Of a stretch of 33,237 nt of DNA, positions 22,352-29,952 are shown piece by piece. This DNA is from DASQQQ01 sp036390995. Its GTDB lineage: Bacteria > Actinomycetota > UBA4738 > HRBIN12. The position numbers and the translations under genes are program-made. Where the stretch lies: contig DASWAT010000150.1 of the NCBI GenBank assembly GCA_036390995.1, forward strand, positions 1 to 33,237, read 5' to 3'. How positions within the stretch are numbered: the stretch's first letter is position 1; each line of letters begins with the position of its first letter. The notes under the pieces were generated by a model. The model had not been told where the DNA came from, did no database searches, and saw only the letters and a list, made by a program, of their open reading frames with translations.

Positions 22352-23491
22352 TCAGGCCTGGAGCTCGGAGCTGAGCTCCAAGCCCTCGCGCTCGCACTCG
22401 GCCAGGAACACGGCCGGGTCGAACGCAGTCTCGGGGGGATGCACGCCCGGCTCCACCCGGCCCTCGGCCATCCAGCGCACCGCCACCGTTATCGGCAGCG
22501 CCGTCCCGAACGCGCCTGCCGACAGGCCCTCGGGGCTCGGGACGAACCTCGCGAGCGCCCGGTGCACTGCGGGCCGACCGCCCTTCGTCCCGGTCACTCG
22601 AACGTCGAGGTACTCGACGTCGCGAGGCGGCCCGCCGGGCGCGGGAAGCCCCGACAGCACGGCAGCCAGGACGTCGCGCGGCACGGCGGGTCCGCTCGGT
22701 GTCTCGACGGGCTCCCGGCCGCCCAAGCCGACACCCACGAGGAACGAGAACCCGTCGTGGACGGCACGGGGCAGGGCCAAGCGCCACCGCACATCGCGAA
22801 CCCCCGGGATCGTGAACGGCAGCGTCGCCGGCTCGGAATGCAGCGTGTAGATCGCGGGCTGGGTCCCCACTGGCTCCGGGAACTCCCAGTCGATCACGCC
22901 GGACCCGGCCGGCACCTCCCTCAGCTCGCCCCCCTCGAACACCATCGCGGGCAGGGTGAACTCGTCGATGATCGTCTCTGCCGAGTACGGCACGCCGAAG
23001 CCGGGGTCCGCGCCCTCCTCCACCGCCCCGTCGACCATGTCGATCGCGGTCACGGTGCCCAGGCGGTCGGCCCCCAGCTTGGCCAGGACGTTCGTGAGCC
23101 CGGGGGCCGACCCCATGCCGAGCACCGCCGAGAGCCCCGCCTGCCGATAGCGGGTGTCAAGCTCGAGCTGCTTCTTCGTCGTGTGGAACAGCCCGCCCAG
23201 GTCCGCGTAGCGGCAGCCGGCGGCCAGCGCCGCCTCCATGACCGGCAGGTTCAGGCGGTACGGGAGGCACGCCGCGACCGCCCGGACATCCCGCAGGATC
23301 TCGGCCAGCTCGCCGGAGGTAGCGTCGAACCCTCGCGCGGCGCCGGTACCGACGTCGCCGACCACCGATGTCGCCCGAGCCTCGTCCACGTCGAGCACCA
23401 GCAGGTCGACCTCGCCGGCGTGGCGCGCCAGGAGGCGGGCCGCCGCCGACCCCATGGCGCCGGCCCCGAGGACGGCGATCGGGGTCCCCAC
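22352..23491 (-). CDS. Saccharopine dehydrogenase-like NAD(P) oxidoreductase
   Basis: A 379-residue protein of the saccharopine dehydrogenase family. It opens with a Rossmann strand IAVLGAGAMGSAAARLL (GxGxxG at 9-14), then LLVLDVDEARA for the cofactor ribose, the ACLPYRLNLPVMEAALAAGCRYADLGG block, and GMGSAPGLTNVLAKLGAD, typical of lysine-2-oxoglutarate or carboxyspermidine-type reductases. Its exact substrate cannot be read from sequence. GTG 23491 overlaps the last base of the preceding aldehyde dehydrogenase stop (TAGTG), so the two are translationally coupled. With the aldehyde dehydrogenases and GabT it points to lysine or polyamine breakdown. Confidence 0.83.
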   Translation of the reverse strand: MGTPIAVLGAGAMGSAAARLLARHAGEVDLLVLDVDEARATSVVGDVGTGAARGFDATSGELAEILRDVRAVAACLPYRLNLPVMEAALAAGCRYADLGGLFHTTKKQLELDTRYRQAGLSAVLGMGSAPGLTNVLAKLGADRLGTVTAIDMVDGAVEEGADPGFGVPYSAETIIDEFTLPAMVFEGGELREVPAGSGVIDWEFPEPVGTQPAIYTLHSEPATLPFTIPGVRDVRWRLALPRAVHDGFSFLVGVGLGGREPVETPSGPAVPRDVLAAVLSGLPAPGGPPRDVEYLDVRVTGTKGGRPAVHRALARFVPSPEGLSAGAFGTALPITVAVRWMAEGRVEPGVHPPETAFDPAVFLAECEREGLELSSELQA

Positions 23492-24918
23492 TACAGGGGG
23501 ACGTTCGAGATGACCATGATGCGGGGCTCGGTCATCTCCTCCATCGCGTACTTCAGGCCCTCGCGCCCGAAGCCCGAGTCCTTCGAGCCCCCGTACGGCA
23601 TCTGGTCGGCCCGGAACGCCGACTGGTCGTTGATCACCACGCCGCCGGTCTGGATCTCGCGATGGGCCTGGAAGGCCCGCTGCAGGTCGTTCGTGAACAC
23701 GCCGGCCTGCAGGCCGTACCGCGAGTTGTTGACCTCGGCGATGGCCTCCTCGAAGGTCTGGTACGGGCTGATCGTGACCACCGGTCCGAAGATCTCCTCG
23801 CGGCAGACCTTCATCTCCGGTTCCACCTGCGAGAGCAGGGTCGGCACGTAGAACACGCCGTCGGCCCGTCCCCCGGTCAGCACCTCCGCGCCCTGTGAGA
23901 CGGCCTCCTTCACCCAGTCGTCGATCCTGACCACGTTGTCCCGGTCGATCACCGGTCCCACGTCGACGGTCGGGTCCATGGGATCGCCGTACTTCAGGCT
24001 CTCGACCTCCTTCACCAGGCGCGCCGCGAAGTCCTGGTAGACCTCGGACTGTACGAGCACCCGCTGCACGCTGATGCAGCTCTGGCCGGCCTGGTAGTAG
24101 CCGCCCACCGCGATCCGCTTCGCCGCGTGGTCCAGATCGGCGTCCGAGTGCACGATGACCCCCGCGTTGCCACCGAGCTCCAGCGTCACCCGCTTCTTGG
24201 GGTCGAGCCCCTTCAGGTACCACCCGATGTCGGAGGACCCCGTGAACGAGATCTTCCGGTACCGAGGGTCCCGGGCCATGCCGTCGGCCACCTTGGAGGA
24301 GATCGGGAGCACCTGGTACATGCCCTTCGGCAGGTCGGTCTCGGCGAACAGCTCCGCCAGGCGGATCGCACCGAGCGGCGTGGCGTGGGCGGGCTTGACC
24401 ACGATCGGCGCGCCCACGGCCAACGAGGGGGCGACCTTGTGAGCCACGAGGTTCAAGGGGAAGTTGAACGGCGTGATGCCGAGCACCGGGCCGAACGGGA
24501 ACCGCCGCACGATCCCCAGGCGGGAGCCGAGCGAGGCCTCGGTGTCGAGGCGCATGACCTCGTCCTCGCCGTGACGCAAGACCTCAGAGGCCCACCGGAA
24601 CGTGGAGATGGCCCTGGTGGCCTCCACCGTCGCCCACTTGATCGGCTTGCCGCCCTCGCGGGCGATCAGCTCGGCGTTCTCGTCCACGGTCTCGGCCAGA
24701 CGCTTGGAGATGTGGTCGAGGGCGTCGGCCCGGGCGTGCACGGGCAGGGTCCGGGACTCCTCGAAGGTCTTCGCCGCCGTCGCCGTGGCCTCCTCGACGT
24801 CCGCCTCGGTCGGGACGCCGAGCTCGGCGACCACGCTGTCGTCGTAGGGGCTGTGGACCTCGAAGGTCCCCTCGCCCGTCCGCCACTCCCCGGCTACCAG
24901 GAACGGTCTCGTCGCCAT
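23491..24918 (-). CDS. NAD(P)-dependent aldehyde dehydrogenase (lactaldehyde/GAPN-like branch)
   Basis: A 475-residue aldehyde dehydrogenase with the full fold: cofactor region ITPFNFPLNL, VVKPAHATP, FTGSSDIG, general base Glu 247 in TLELGGN, and nucleophile Cys 281 in GYYQAGQSCISVQRV. The short N-terminus and the QSC-I-S motif are closer to the lactaldehyde / non-phosphorylating GAPDH group than to succinate-semialdehyde dehydrogenases, but in this operon it most likely oxidises an amino-acid-derived semialdehyde such as succinate or 2-aminoadipate semialdehyde (inference). ATG 24918 has a rather distant GGAGGG. It lies 41 bases after the gamma-aminobutyraldehyde dehydrogenase and is coupled to the next gene by one base. 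Confidence 0.88.
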   Translation of the reverse strand: MATRPFLVAGEWRTGEGTFEVHSPYDDSVVAELGVPTEADVEEATATAAKTFEESRTLPVHARADALDHISKRLAETVDENAELIAREGGKPIKWATVEATRAISTFRWASEVLRHGEDEVMRLDTEASLGSRLGIVRRFPFGPVLGITPFNFPLNLVAHKVAPSLAVGAPIVVKPAHATPLGAIRLAELFAETDLPKGMYQVLPISSKVADGMARDPRYRKISFTGSSDIGWYLKGLDPKKRVTLELGGNAGVIVHSDADLDHAAKRIAVGGYYQAGQSCISVQRVLVQSEVYQDFAARLVKEVESLKYGDPMDPTVDVGPVIDRDNVVRIDDWVKEAVSQGAEVLTGGRADGVFYVPTLLSQVEPEMKVCREEIFGPVVTISPYQTFEEAIAEVNNSRYGLQAGVFTNDLQRAFQAHREIQTGGVVINDQSAFRADQMPYGGSKDSGFGREGLKYAMEEMTEPRIMVISNVPL

Positions 24919-24959
24919 GTCGGACTCACCACCCTCCTCTCCGCGCGCGGATGTGCTCG

Positions 24960-26405
24960 TCAGTCGAGCGACCACATCACGTGCTTGATCTGCGTGTAGT
25001 CCTCCAGCGAGTACATGGACATGTCCTTGCCGTACCCGCTCTCCTTGTAGCCGCCGTGCGGCATCTCGGCCGTGATCATGAAGTGGGTGTTCACCCACAC
25101 GGCGCCGTACTGCAGCCGCCGGGCCACCCGCATGGCACGGGCAGCGTCCTTGGTCCATACCGAGGATGCCAGTCCGTACACAACGTCGTTCGCCCACGCC
25201 ACAGCCTGATCCTCGTCGGAGAACCGCTGCACGGTCACGACCGGCCCGAAGACCTCCTTCTGGACGATCTCGGAGGTCTGCTCGATCTCGGTGACCACCG
25301 TGGGCTTGTAGTAGTAGCCGGCTCCGCCCATCCTGTCGCCGCCGGTGAGGACCTTGGCTCCGCCGCTCGCGGCTCGCTCGACGAACCCGGCTACGGACTC
25401 GCGCTGCCCGTCGGAGACGAGCGGCCCCATCTCGACCTCTTCGTCCATGATGTCGCCGACCTTGATGGACTCCACGGCCGGGACGAGCTCGGACAGCAGG
25501 TCCTCGTAGATCCCCGGGCCGGCCACCACACGGCAGGACGCCGTGCAGTCCTGGCCGGTGTTCGTGTACCCGGCGAACTTCAACGACTCCACCAGCTTCT
25601 CCACGTCGGCATCGTCGAACACCACGACCGGCGCCTTGCCCCCGAGCTCGAGGTGGACCCGCTTCACGTTGCTGGCCCCGGCGTTCGCCGCGATGATCTT
25701 GCCGGTCGCCGTGTCGCCGGTGACCGAGACGAGCCGTACCTTCTCGTGCTTCACGAGCTGGTCGCCGATCTCGGACCCGTGGCCGGTCACCACGCTGAAC
25801 ACCCCGGGCGGCAGGATGCCTTCGGACAGCTCCGCCAGGCGAAGCGAGGTGCGCGGCGTGATCTCGGCGGGCTTGATGATGGAGGTGTTCCCGGCGGCGA
25901 GCGCAGGGCCCAGCTTCCAGATGGCCATCATCAGCGGGTAGTTCCAGGGGCAGATCCCCACGGTCACGCCGAGGGGCTCGCGCCGGATCATGCTGGTGAA
26001 GCCCTTCTCGTACTCTCCTGCGGACTTGCCCTCCAGGATCCGGGCGGCGCCTGCGAAGAAGCGAAGGTTGTCTACGATGAACGGGATGTCGGCGCGGGAC
26101 ACCGCGATCGGCTTGCCCACGTCCTCCGCCTCGAGCATCGCGAGGTTCTCGGCGTCCTTCTCCATGGCGTCGGCGAGGGCAAGCATCATCGCCGAGCGTT
26201 CCTTCGGCGGCGTGTCGAACCAGACCTCGTCGTACGCCTTCTGAGCCGCCTCGGCGGCGCGATCGACGTCCTCACGGGTGCCGACCTGGACGGTCGCCAC
26301 CGGCTGGCCGGTCGCCGGGTTGATGTCGGGCTCGCTCTCCCCCCGCCCGGACTCGACCCACTCACCGCCGATGTACATGCCCCACGTCTTGGCCTCGGTG
26401 GCCAT
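24960..26405 (-). CDS. Gamma-aminobutyraldehyde dehydrogenase (PatD-like)
   Basis: A 481-residue aldehyde dehydrogenase. General base Glu 253 (HLELGGKAP), nucleophile Cys 287 in TNTGQDCTASCRV, cofactor blocks CPWNYPLMMAIWKLGPALAAGN and KPAEITPRTSL. The C-terminal stretch VNTHFMITAEMPHGG and the SGYGKDMSMYSLEDYTQIKHV end are distinctive for 4-aminobutyraldehyde dehydrogenases such as E. coli PatD, which oxidise 4-aminobutanal from putrescine to GABA with NAD+. GABA would then be the substrate of the GabT-type enzyme encoded 1.9 kb away. ATG 26405 has GGGGAGG 5 bases upstream. It heads a three-gene operon. Confidence 0.91.
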   Translation of the reverse strand: MATEAKTWGMYIGGEWVESGRGESEPDINPATGQPVATVQVGTREDVDRAAEAAQKAYDEVWFDTPPKERSAMMLALADAMEKDAENLAMLEAEDVGKPIAVSRADIPFIVDNLRFFAGAARILEGKSAGEYEKGFTSMIRREPLGVTVGICPWNYPLMMAIWKLGPALAAGNTSIIKPAEITPRTSLRLAELSEGILPPGVFSVVTGHGSEIGDQLVKHEKVRLVSVTGDTATGKIIAANAGASNVKRVHLELGGKAPVVVFDDADVEKLVESLKFAGYTNTGQDCTASCRVVAGPGIYEDLLSELVPAVESIKVGDIMDEEVEMGPLVSDGQRESVAGFVERAASGGAKVLTGGDRMGGAGYYYKPTVVTEIEQTSEIVQKEVFGPVVTVQRFSDEDQAVAWANDVVYGLASSVWTKDAARAMRVARRLQYGAVWVNTHFMITAEMPHGGYKESGYGKDMSMYSLEDYTQIKHVMWSLD

Positions 26406-26461
26406 GCCTACCTCCCCTTCGCGCGGATCGCCTGAACGGGGTGCAGCCTCCCCGAAACCTC

Positions 26462-26467
26462 AGAGTA
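26462..26467 (-). promoter_or_regulatory. Possible -10 box of the aldehyde dehydrogenase operon
   Basis: TACTCT on the minus strand, about 55 bases before ATG 26405. No -35 box is evident. A CTGTACG sequence at 26525-26531, 6 of 7 bases of the PucR-region half-site, lies about 60 bases upstream. The rest of the 167-base gap (26406-26572) holds short G/C hairpins such as CCCCGAGGGG and no gene. Confidence 0.35.
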
Positions 26468-26572
26468 TGCCGAACACCGCCCGGACCGGGCTACTCGACG
26501 TTCCGGCTGCGGCGGCAGGGAGGCCTGTACGGAGGGGACAAACCCCCGGAACACGGAACCCCCGAGGGGCCG

Positions 26573-28117
26573 TCAGTGATCGCCTTGTGAGTCCAGCAGC
26601 TCGCGAGCGCGGAGGGCCAGCCAGAACTCCATCCGGTCGAACGAGCTCGACAGGTCCCGTCCGGTGAGCTCCTCGAGCTTGCGCATACGGTAGCGGAGGG
26701 TGTGCCGGTGCACGAACAGCTCGCTCGCGGCAGTCTCCCACCGCGCGTTGTGCTGGAGGAATGCATGGAGCGAGGTGACGAGCTCGCCGCCCTGTTCCCG
26801 ATCGTAGGCGTCGAGCGGCGCGAGCAGGGAATCCGCGAAGGCCCGCAAGGCGTCCGGATCGGCCATCGAGAGCAGCAGGCGGTAGGTCCCGAGGTCCTCG
26901 AACCCGGCCGCGCCCCATCCCTCCAGGCGGCACACCTGGAGCGCGTACCGCGCCTCTCGCAGGCTCCGCCCCACCGAGCCCGGCGGCACCGCGCCGCCGG
27001 CCCCGAGCCGGACCGCGGCGCCCGAGCGGTCGGCCACGGACCTCCGGAGCTCCTCGAAGTCGCGTCCCGGCTCGGCGGGCACGAGCACGTGGACGCCCGA
27101 GTCGTGACGGGAGATCAGGTACGGGTGACCCGATCGCGAGAGCGGGTCCTCCACGGCGTACGCGAGCTCGCTCGGCTCGCAGCCCTCGAGCGACAGGACG
27201 GCGACCGGCTCGCCGCGATGGAAGCCGTAGCGCGCGAGTCCTCGCGCGGTCTCCTGATCCGGCAGCACACCGGCTGCGAGCGAGTCGAAGAAGTCCCCTT
27301 GCAGGCGCCGCTCGGCCTCGGCCACGGCCCGCGACTTCGCCAGCTCGATCGCGAACAGCGACAACGCGTGCCCGGCGACGATCCGGTCGAACTGCGACGG
27401 CGACTCCGGCTTGCCCACGGCGAGGAAGGCCTCGACCCGGCCGTGCATGCCCACCGGCTGGATCCACACGTGGTGCCCGCGGTCCACGAGGGTCAGGCTG
27501 AACCCGGCCCCCTCCGGACGCGAGGTTCGGAGCTCCTCCCACACCCGGGGAGCTCGCCGGCCCGCCGCCTGGGAGGTCACCGCCGAGGGGATGCCGTGCA
27601 GGTCCAGGAGGAGCACCCAGCCACCGGTGACCCGGGCGAGAGATGCCGCGATCCCCTGGACGCCCTCACCCTCCACCACCGCACGAGTGAGCTGTTGCTC
27701 CGCGTCGAACGCACGCTGCAGGACGGCGTACTGCTCGGCGCCCAGGCGGGTGAACACGGCCTCGGTGATGGCGATGAACGGAACCGGGTACGGGACCTCG
27801 AACAGCGGGAACCCCGCGTCCTGGGCGGCCGCGACGAGCGCCTTCGGGATCCGGTCGTGCGAGAAGCCCAAGCCGAATCCGAGGCCGGCCAGCCCGGCCT
27901 CGACCAGGCGGTTCACGTAGGCCCGCTGCTTCGCCGGCGTGGCCCCGATCCCGGCCCCGGTGGTGAGGAGCAGCTCCCCGCCCTTCAACCAGGCCGATGG
28001 GTCCTCCAGCTCGCTCGCGTGGACCCAACGGACCGGTCGGTCGATGGAGACCTCCCCGGCGACCAGCCGAAGGGCCAGGCCGGGGACCGCGAGGATGTCT
28101 CGAACGGTGAGCGCCAC
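26573..28117 (-). CDS. PucR-family transcriptional regulator
   Basis: A 514-residue regulator. Residues 1-125 form the PucR N-terminal domain (ALTVRDILAVPGLALRLVAG, then PVRWVHASELEDPSAWL and GGELLLTTG); the middle is a divergent GGDEF-like region; the C-terminus (about 440-510) is the PucR-type helix-turn-helix with ETAASELFVHRHTLRYRMRKL. Members activate purine, proline, glutamine or GABA catabolic genes, often adjacent; a PucR-type activator of gabT/gabD is known in Corynebacterium, as I recall. GTG 28117 fits the family N-terminus and has TACAAT 7 bases upstream, so a leaderless mRNA is predicted. A 17-bp palindrome over that -10 suggests autoregulation. It stands between its likely targets: the dehydrogenase operon and gabT. 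Confidence 0.92.
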   Translation of the reverse strand: MALTVRDILAVPGLALRLVAGEVSIDRPVRWVHASELEDPSAWLKGGELLLTTGAGIGATPAKQRAYVNRLVEAGLAGLGFGLGFSHDRIPKALVAAAQDAGFPLFEVPYPVPFIAITEAVFTRLGAEQYAVLQRAFDAEQQLTRAVVEGEGVQGIAASLARVTGGWVLLLDLHGIPSAVTSQAAGRRAPRVWEELRTSRPEGAGFSLTLVDRGHHVWIQPVGMHGRVEAFLAVGKPESPSQFDRIVAGHALSLFAIELAKSRAVAEAERRLQGDFFDSLAAGVLPDQETARGLARYGFHRGEPVAVLSLEGCEPSELAYAVEDPLSRSGHPYLISRHDSGVHVLVPAEPGRDFEELRRSVADRSGAAVRLGAGGAVPPGSVGRSLREARYALQVCRLEGWGAAGFEDLGTYRLLLSMADPDALRAFADSLLAPLDAYDREQGGELVTSLHAFLQHNARWETAASELFVHRHTLRYRMRKLEELTGRDLSSSFDRMEFWLALRARELLDSQGDH

Positions 28118-28124
28118 GGCGGGG

Positions 28125-28130
28125 ATTGTA
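28125..28130 (-). promoter_or_regulatory. -10 box of the PucR gene, predicted leaderless
   Basis: TACAAT on the minus strand ends 7 bases before GTG 28117, the closest match to the TATAAT consensus among the leaderless set. It overlaps a 17-bp palindrome. Confidence 0.6.
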
Positions 28131-28142
28131 CGAGCCGTACAA
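28126..28142. promoter_or_regulatory. Putative operator palindrome TTGTACG-AGC-CGTACAA
   Basis: Perfect 7-bp arms around a 3-base centre, overlapping the PucR -10 box. A protein bound here would block PucR transcription. A further perfect half-site CGTACAA lies at 28189-28195, 53 bp away and in the same orientation as the right arm. The PucR protein is the obvious candidate ligand, not proven. Confidence 0.6.
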
Positions 28143-28172
28143 AGGTGCCCTCCACCCCCGGCATGGGACGAT

Positions 28173-28262
28173 GACAGACTGGACGGAGCGTACAAGCGCG
28201 GTCCGGAGCCTTGGTCCGGCGGCGCCCTGACAGGCCCACGCCGCCTCGACAGACTCGACGGA
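28173..28262 (+). repeat. Direct repeat GACAGACTsGACGGA in the gabT control region
   Basis: Copies at 28173-28187 and 28248-28262 match in 14 of 15 bases and are 75 bp apart start to start, about seven helical turns. Both lie upstream of gabT, the second 22 bases before its start. The intervening region lacks a TAnnnT box for gabT, so an activator-dependent promoter is possible. Confidence 0.55.
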
Positions 28263-28284
28263 TCCCGAGCGAGGGAGGGCAGGC

Positions 28285-29628
28285 GTGGACATCCCGCAGG
28301 AGCGTAAGGTCGTCACGGAGATCCCCGGCCCGAAGTCCCGGGAGTGGTTCGAGCGACGGGCCAAGGCCGTCGCGAACGGCGTCGCGACCATCCATCCGAT
28401 CGTCACGGCGCGGAGCTCCGGCGCGATCATCGAGGACGTCGACGGCAACCGGCTGATCGACTTCGCCACCGGGATCGCGGTCCTGAACGTGGGACACACA
28501 GCGCCCGAGGTGGTCGCGGCCGCGCAGCGCCAACTCGAGCTCGAGACGCACACGTGCTTCCACGTGACCGCGAACGAGCCCTACATCGAGCTCGCCGAGC
28601 GCCTGAACGCGCTGGCTCCCGGGGACTTCGAGAAACGGACGATGTTCGCGAACTCCGGCGCCGAGGCGGTCGACAACGCCGTGAAGATCGCACGCCACGC
28701 CACGGGCCGGCCGGCGGTCGTCGCGTTCGACCACGCGTTCCACGGTCGTACGTACCTCGCGATGTCCCTGACGGCCAAGGTCATGCCCTACAAGCAGGGC
28801 TTCGGACCCTTCGTGCCGGAGGTCTATCGGCTGCCGTTCGCCTACCCCTACCGGTGCCCCACCGGGGGGACGGAGGAGACCTGCGCCAAGTCGTGCCTCG
28901 CGTACGCCCTCGACGAGATGCACAAGCACATCGGCGAGCAGAACATCGCCGCCGTGATCATGGAGCCGATCCAGGGGGAGGGCGGCTTCGTGGTCCCGGC
29001 ACCGGGCTTCATGAAGGGTCTCGCCGACTTCTGCCGAGAGAACGGTATCGTGTTCGTCGCCGACGAGATCCAGAGCGGGATGGGTCGCGCCGGCGCCTGG
29101 TTCGCGATCGAGGCCGAGGGTGTCGCGCCGGACCTCGTCACCATCGCGAAATCGCTCGGCGGCGGCATGCCGATCTCGGCGGTCACCGGCCGCGCGGACC
29201 TCATGAACGCCGTGCACGTGGGTGGGCTTGGAGGGACCTACGGAGGGAACCCCGTTGCCGCAGCGGCGGCGCTCGCCGTCTTGGACAAGATCGAGAACGA
29301 GGGTCTGCTGGAACGGTCTCGACGGCTCGGTGAGACGATGCTCGGTCGGCTGCAGGACATGCGCGCGCGGAACGTTGCGATCGGCGACGTCCGTGGTCGC
29401 GGCATGATGACCGCGATCGAGCTCGTCGCAGACCGACAGACGAAGGAGCCGATCGACGGGCCCACCGGCACGAAGATCGTGCAACGGTGTCTCTGGGAGG
29501 GCGTCGTCGTGCTGAAGGCCGGGACCTACGACAACGTGATCCGGCTGCTGCCGCCGCTCACGATCGACGAGGAGCTGTTGGCCGACGGCCTCGACGTTCT
29601 GGAAAACGCGATCGCCGAGGAGACGTAG
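28285..29628 (+). CDS. gabT: 4-aminobutyrate aminotransferase (GabT type, class III)
   Basis: A 447-residue class III PLP aminotransferase that moves the amino group of GABA (or a related omega-amino acid) to 2-oxoglutarate, giving succinate semialdehyde. Signatures in order: DVDGNRLIDFATGIAVLNVGH, MFANSGAEAVDNAVKIAR for PLP phosphate, DHAFHGRTYLAMSLT, EPIQGEGGF, VADEIQSGMGRAG, and the PLP Lys 289 in TIAKSLGGGMP. Length and motifs match bacterial GabT; lysine or ornithine use cannot be excluded. GTG 28285 follows a strong GAGGGAGGG site, so the mRNA has a leader. It diverges from the PucR gene over 167 bases rich in repeats and lies near the aldehyde dehydrogenases of the same pathway. Confidence 0.92.
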   Translation: MDIPQERKVVTEIPGPKSREWFERRAKAVANGVATIHPIVTARSSGAIIEDVDGNRLIDFATGIAVLNVGHTAPEVVAAAQRQLELETHTCFHVTANEPYIELAERLNALAPGDFEKRTMFANSGAEAVDNAVKIARHATGRPAVVAFDHAFHGRTYLAMSLTAKVMPYKQGFGPFVPEVYRLPFAYPYRCPTGGTEETCAKSCLAYALDEMHKHIGEQNIAAVIMEPIQGEGGFVVPAPGFMKGLADFCRENGIVFVADEIQSGMGRAGAWFAIEAEGVAPDLVTIAKSLGGGMPISAVTGRADLMNAVHVGGLGGTYGGNPVAAAAALAVLDKIENEGLLERSRRLGETMLGRLQDMRARNVAIGDVRGRGMMTAIELVADRQTKEPIDGPTGTKIVQRCLWEGVVVLKAGTYDNVIRLLPPLTIDEELLADGLDVLENAIAEET

Positions 29629-29661
29629 CGGATCGTCCGATGGGGGGCCGGCTCGCGCCGA

Positions 29662-29952
29662 TCAGGTGCGGCGCCTGCCGAGGCCGCGGCCGGAGCCGCC
29701 GAGCAACCCTAGGTCGACGGCCACACCCAGGACGACGATGACGATCCCACCGGCGCTCACGCCCCCCGACGGCGTTGAGAACGCGTTCTGCGCGATCGCG
29801 TACGCGATCGTGGTGGTGGGCAGGAAGAAGAATCCGAGGATGGCCCACCATCCGCTCTGGAACGCGCGCGTCAGGTAGTCGGTGAAGAGCCACAGCACCA
29901 GCAGGACGAACCTCGGTGTGACGAAGGCCAGCAGGAGCGCCAGGCAGCCCAT
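29662..29952 (-). CDS. Small membrane protein coupled to the SDR gene
   Basis: A 96-residue protein with three hydrophobic stretches: about 3-24 (LALLLAFVTPRFVLLVLWLF), 35-52 (WAILGFFFLPTTTIAYAI), and 68-84 (IVIVVLGVAVDLGLLGG), then an Arg-rich cytoplasmic-type tail. Similar small proteins with a LLWLFTDY...LGFLFLP pattern occur in actinobacteria, function unknown. ATG 29952 shares one base with the SDR stop (TGATG), so translation is coupled. It ends 33 bases from the convergent gabT stop. The coding sequence contains an 18-bp perfect palindrome. Confidence 0.72.
   Translation of the reverse strand: MGCLALLLAFVTPRFVLLVLWLFTDYLTRAFQSGWWAILGFFFLPTTTIAYAIAQNAFSTPSGGVSAGGIVIVVLGVAVDLGLLGGSGRGLGRRRT
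29793..29810. repeat. 18-bp perfect palindrome inside the small membrane gene
   Basis: CGATCGCGTACGCGATCG reads the same on both strands. It encodes part of TIAYAIAQ, a locally repeated Ile-Ala pattern, so it may be a by-product of the protein sequence. Confidence 0.5.

Noticed and set aside
28117..28195. Extended N-terminus of the PucR protein
   Set aside because: The frame is open to an upstream ATG, but family similarity begins at GTG 28117, where the -10 box also fits; an upstream start would place the promoter in the coding region.
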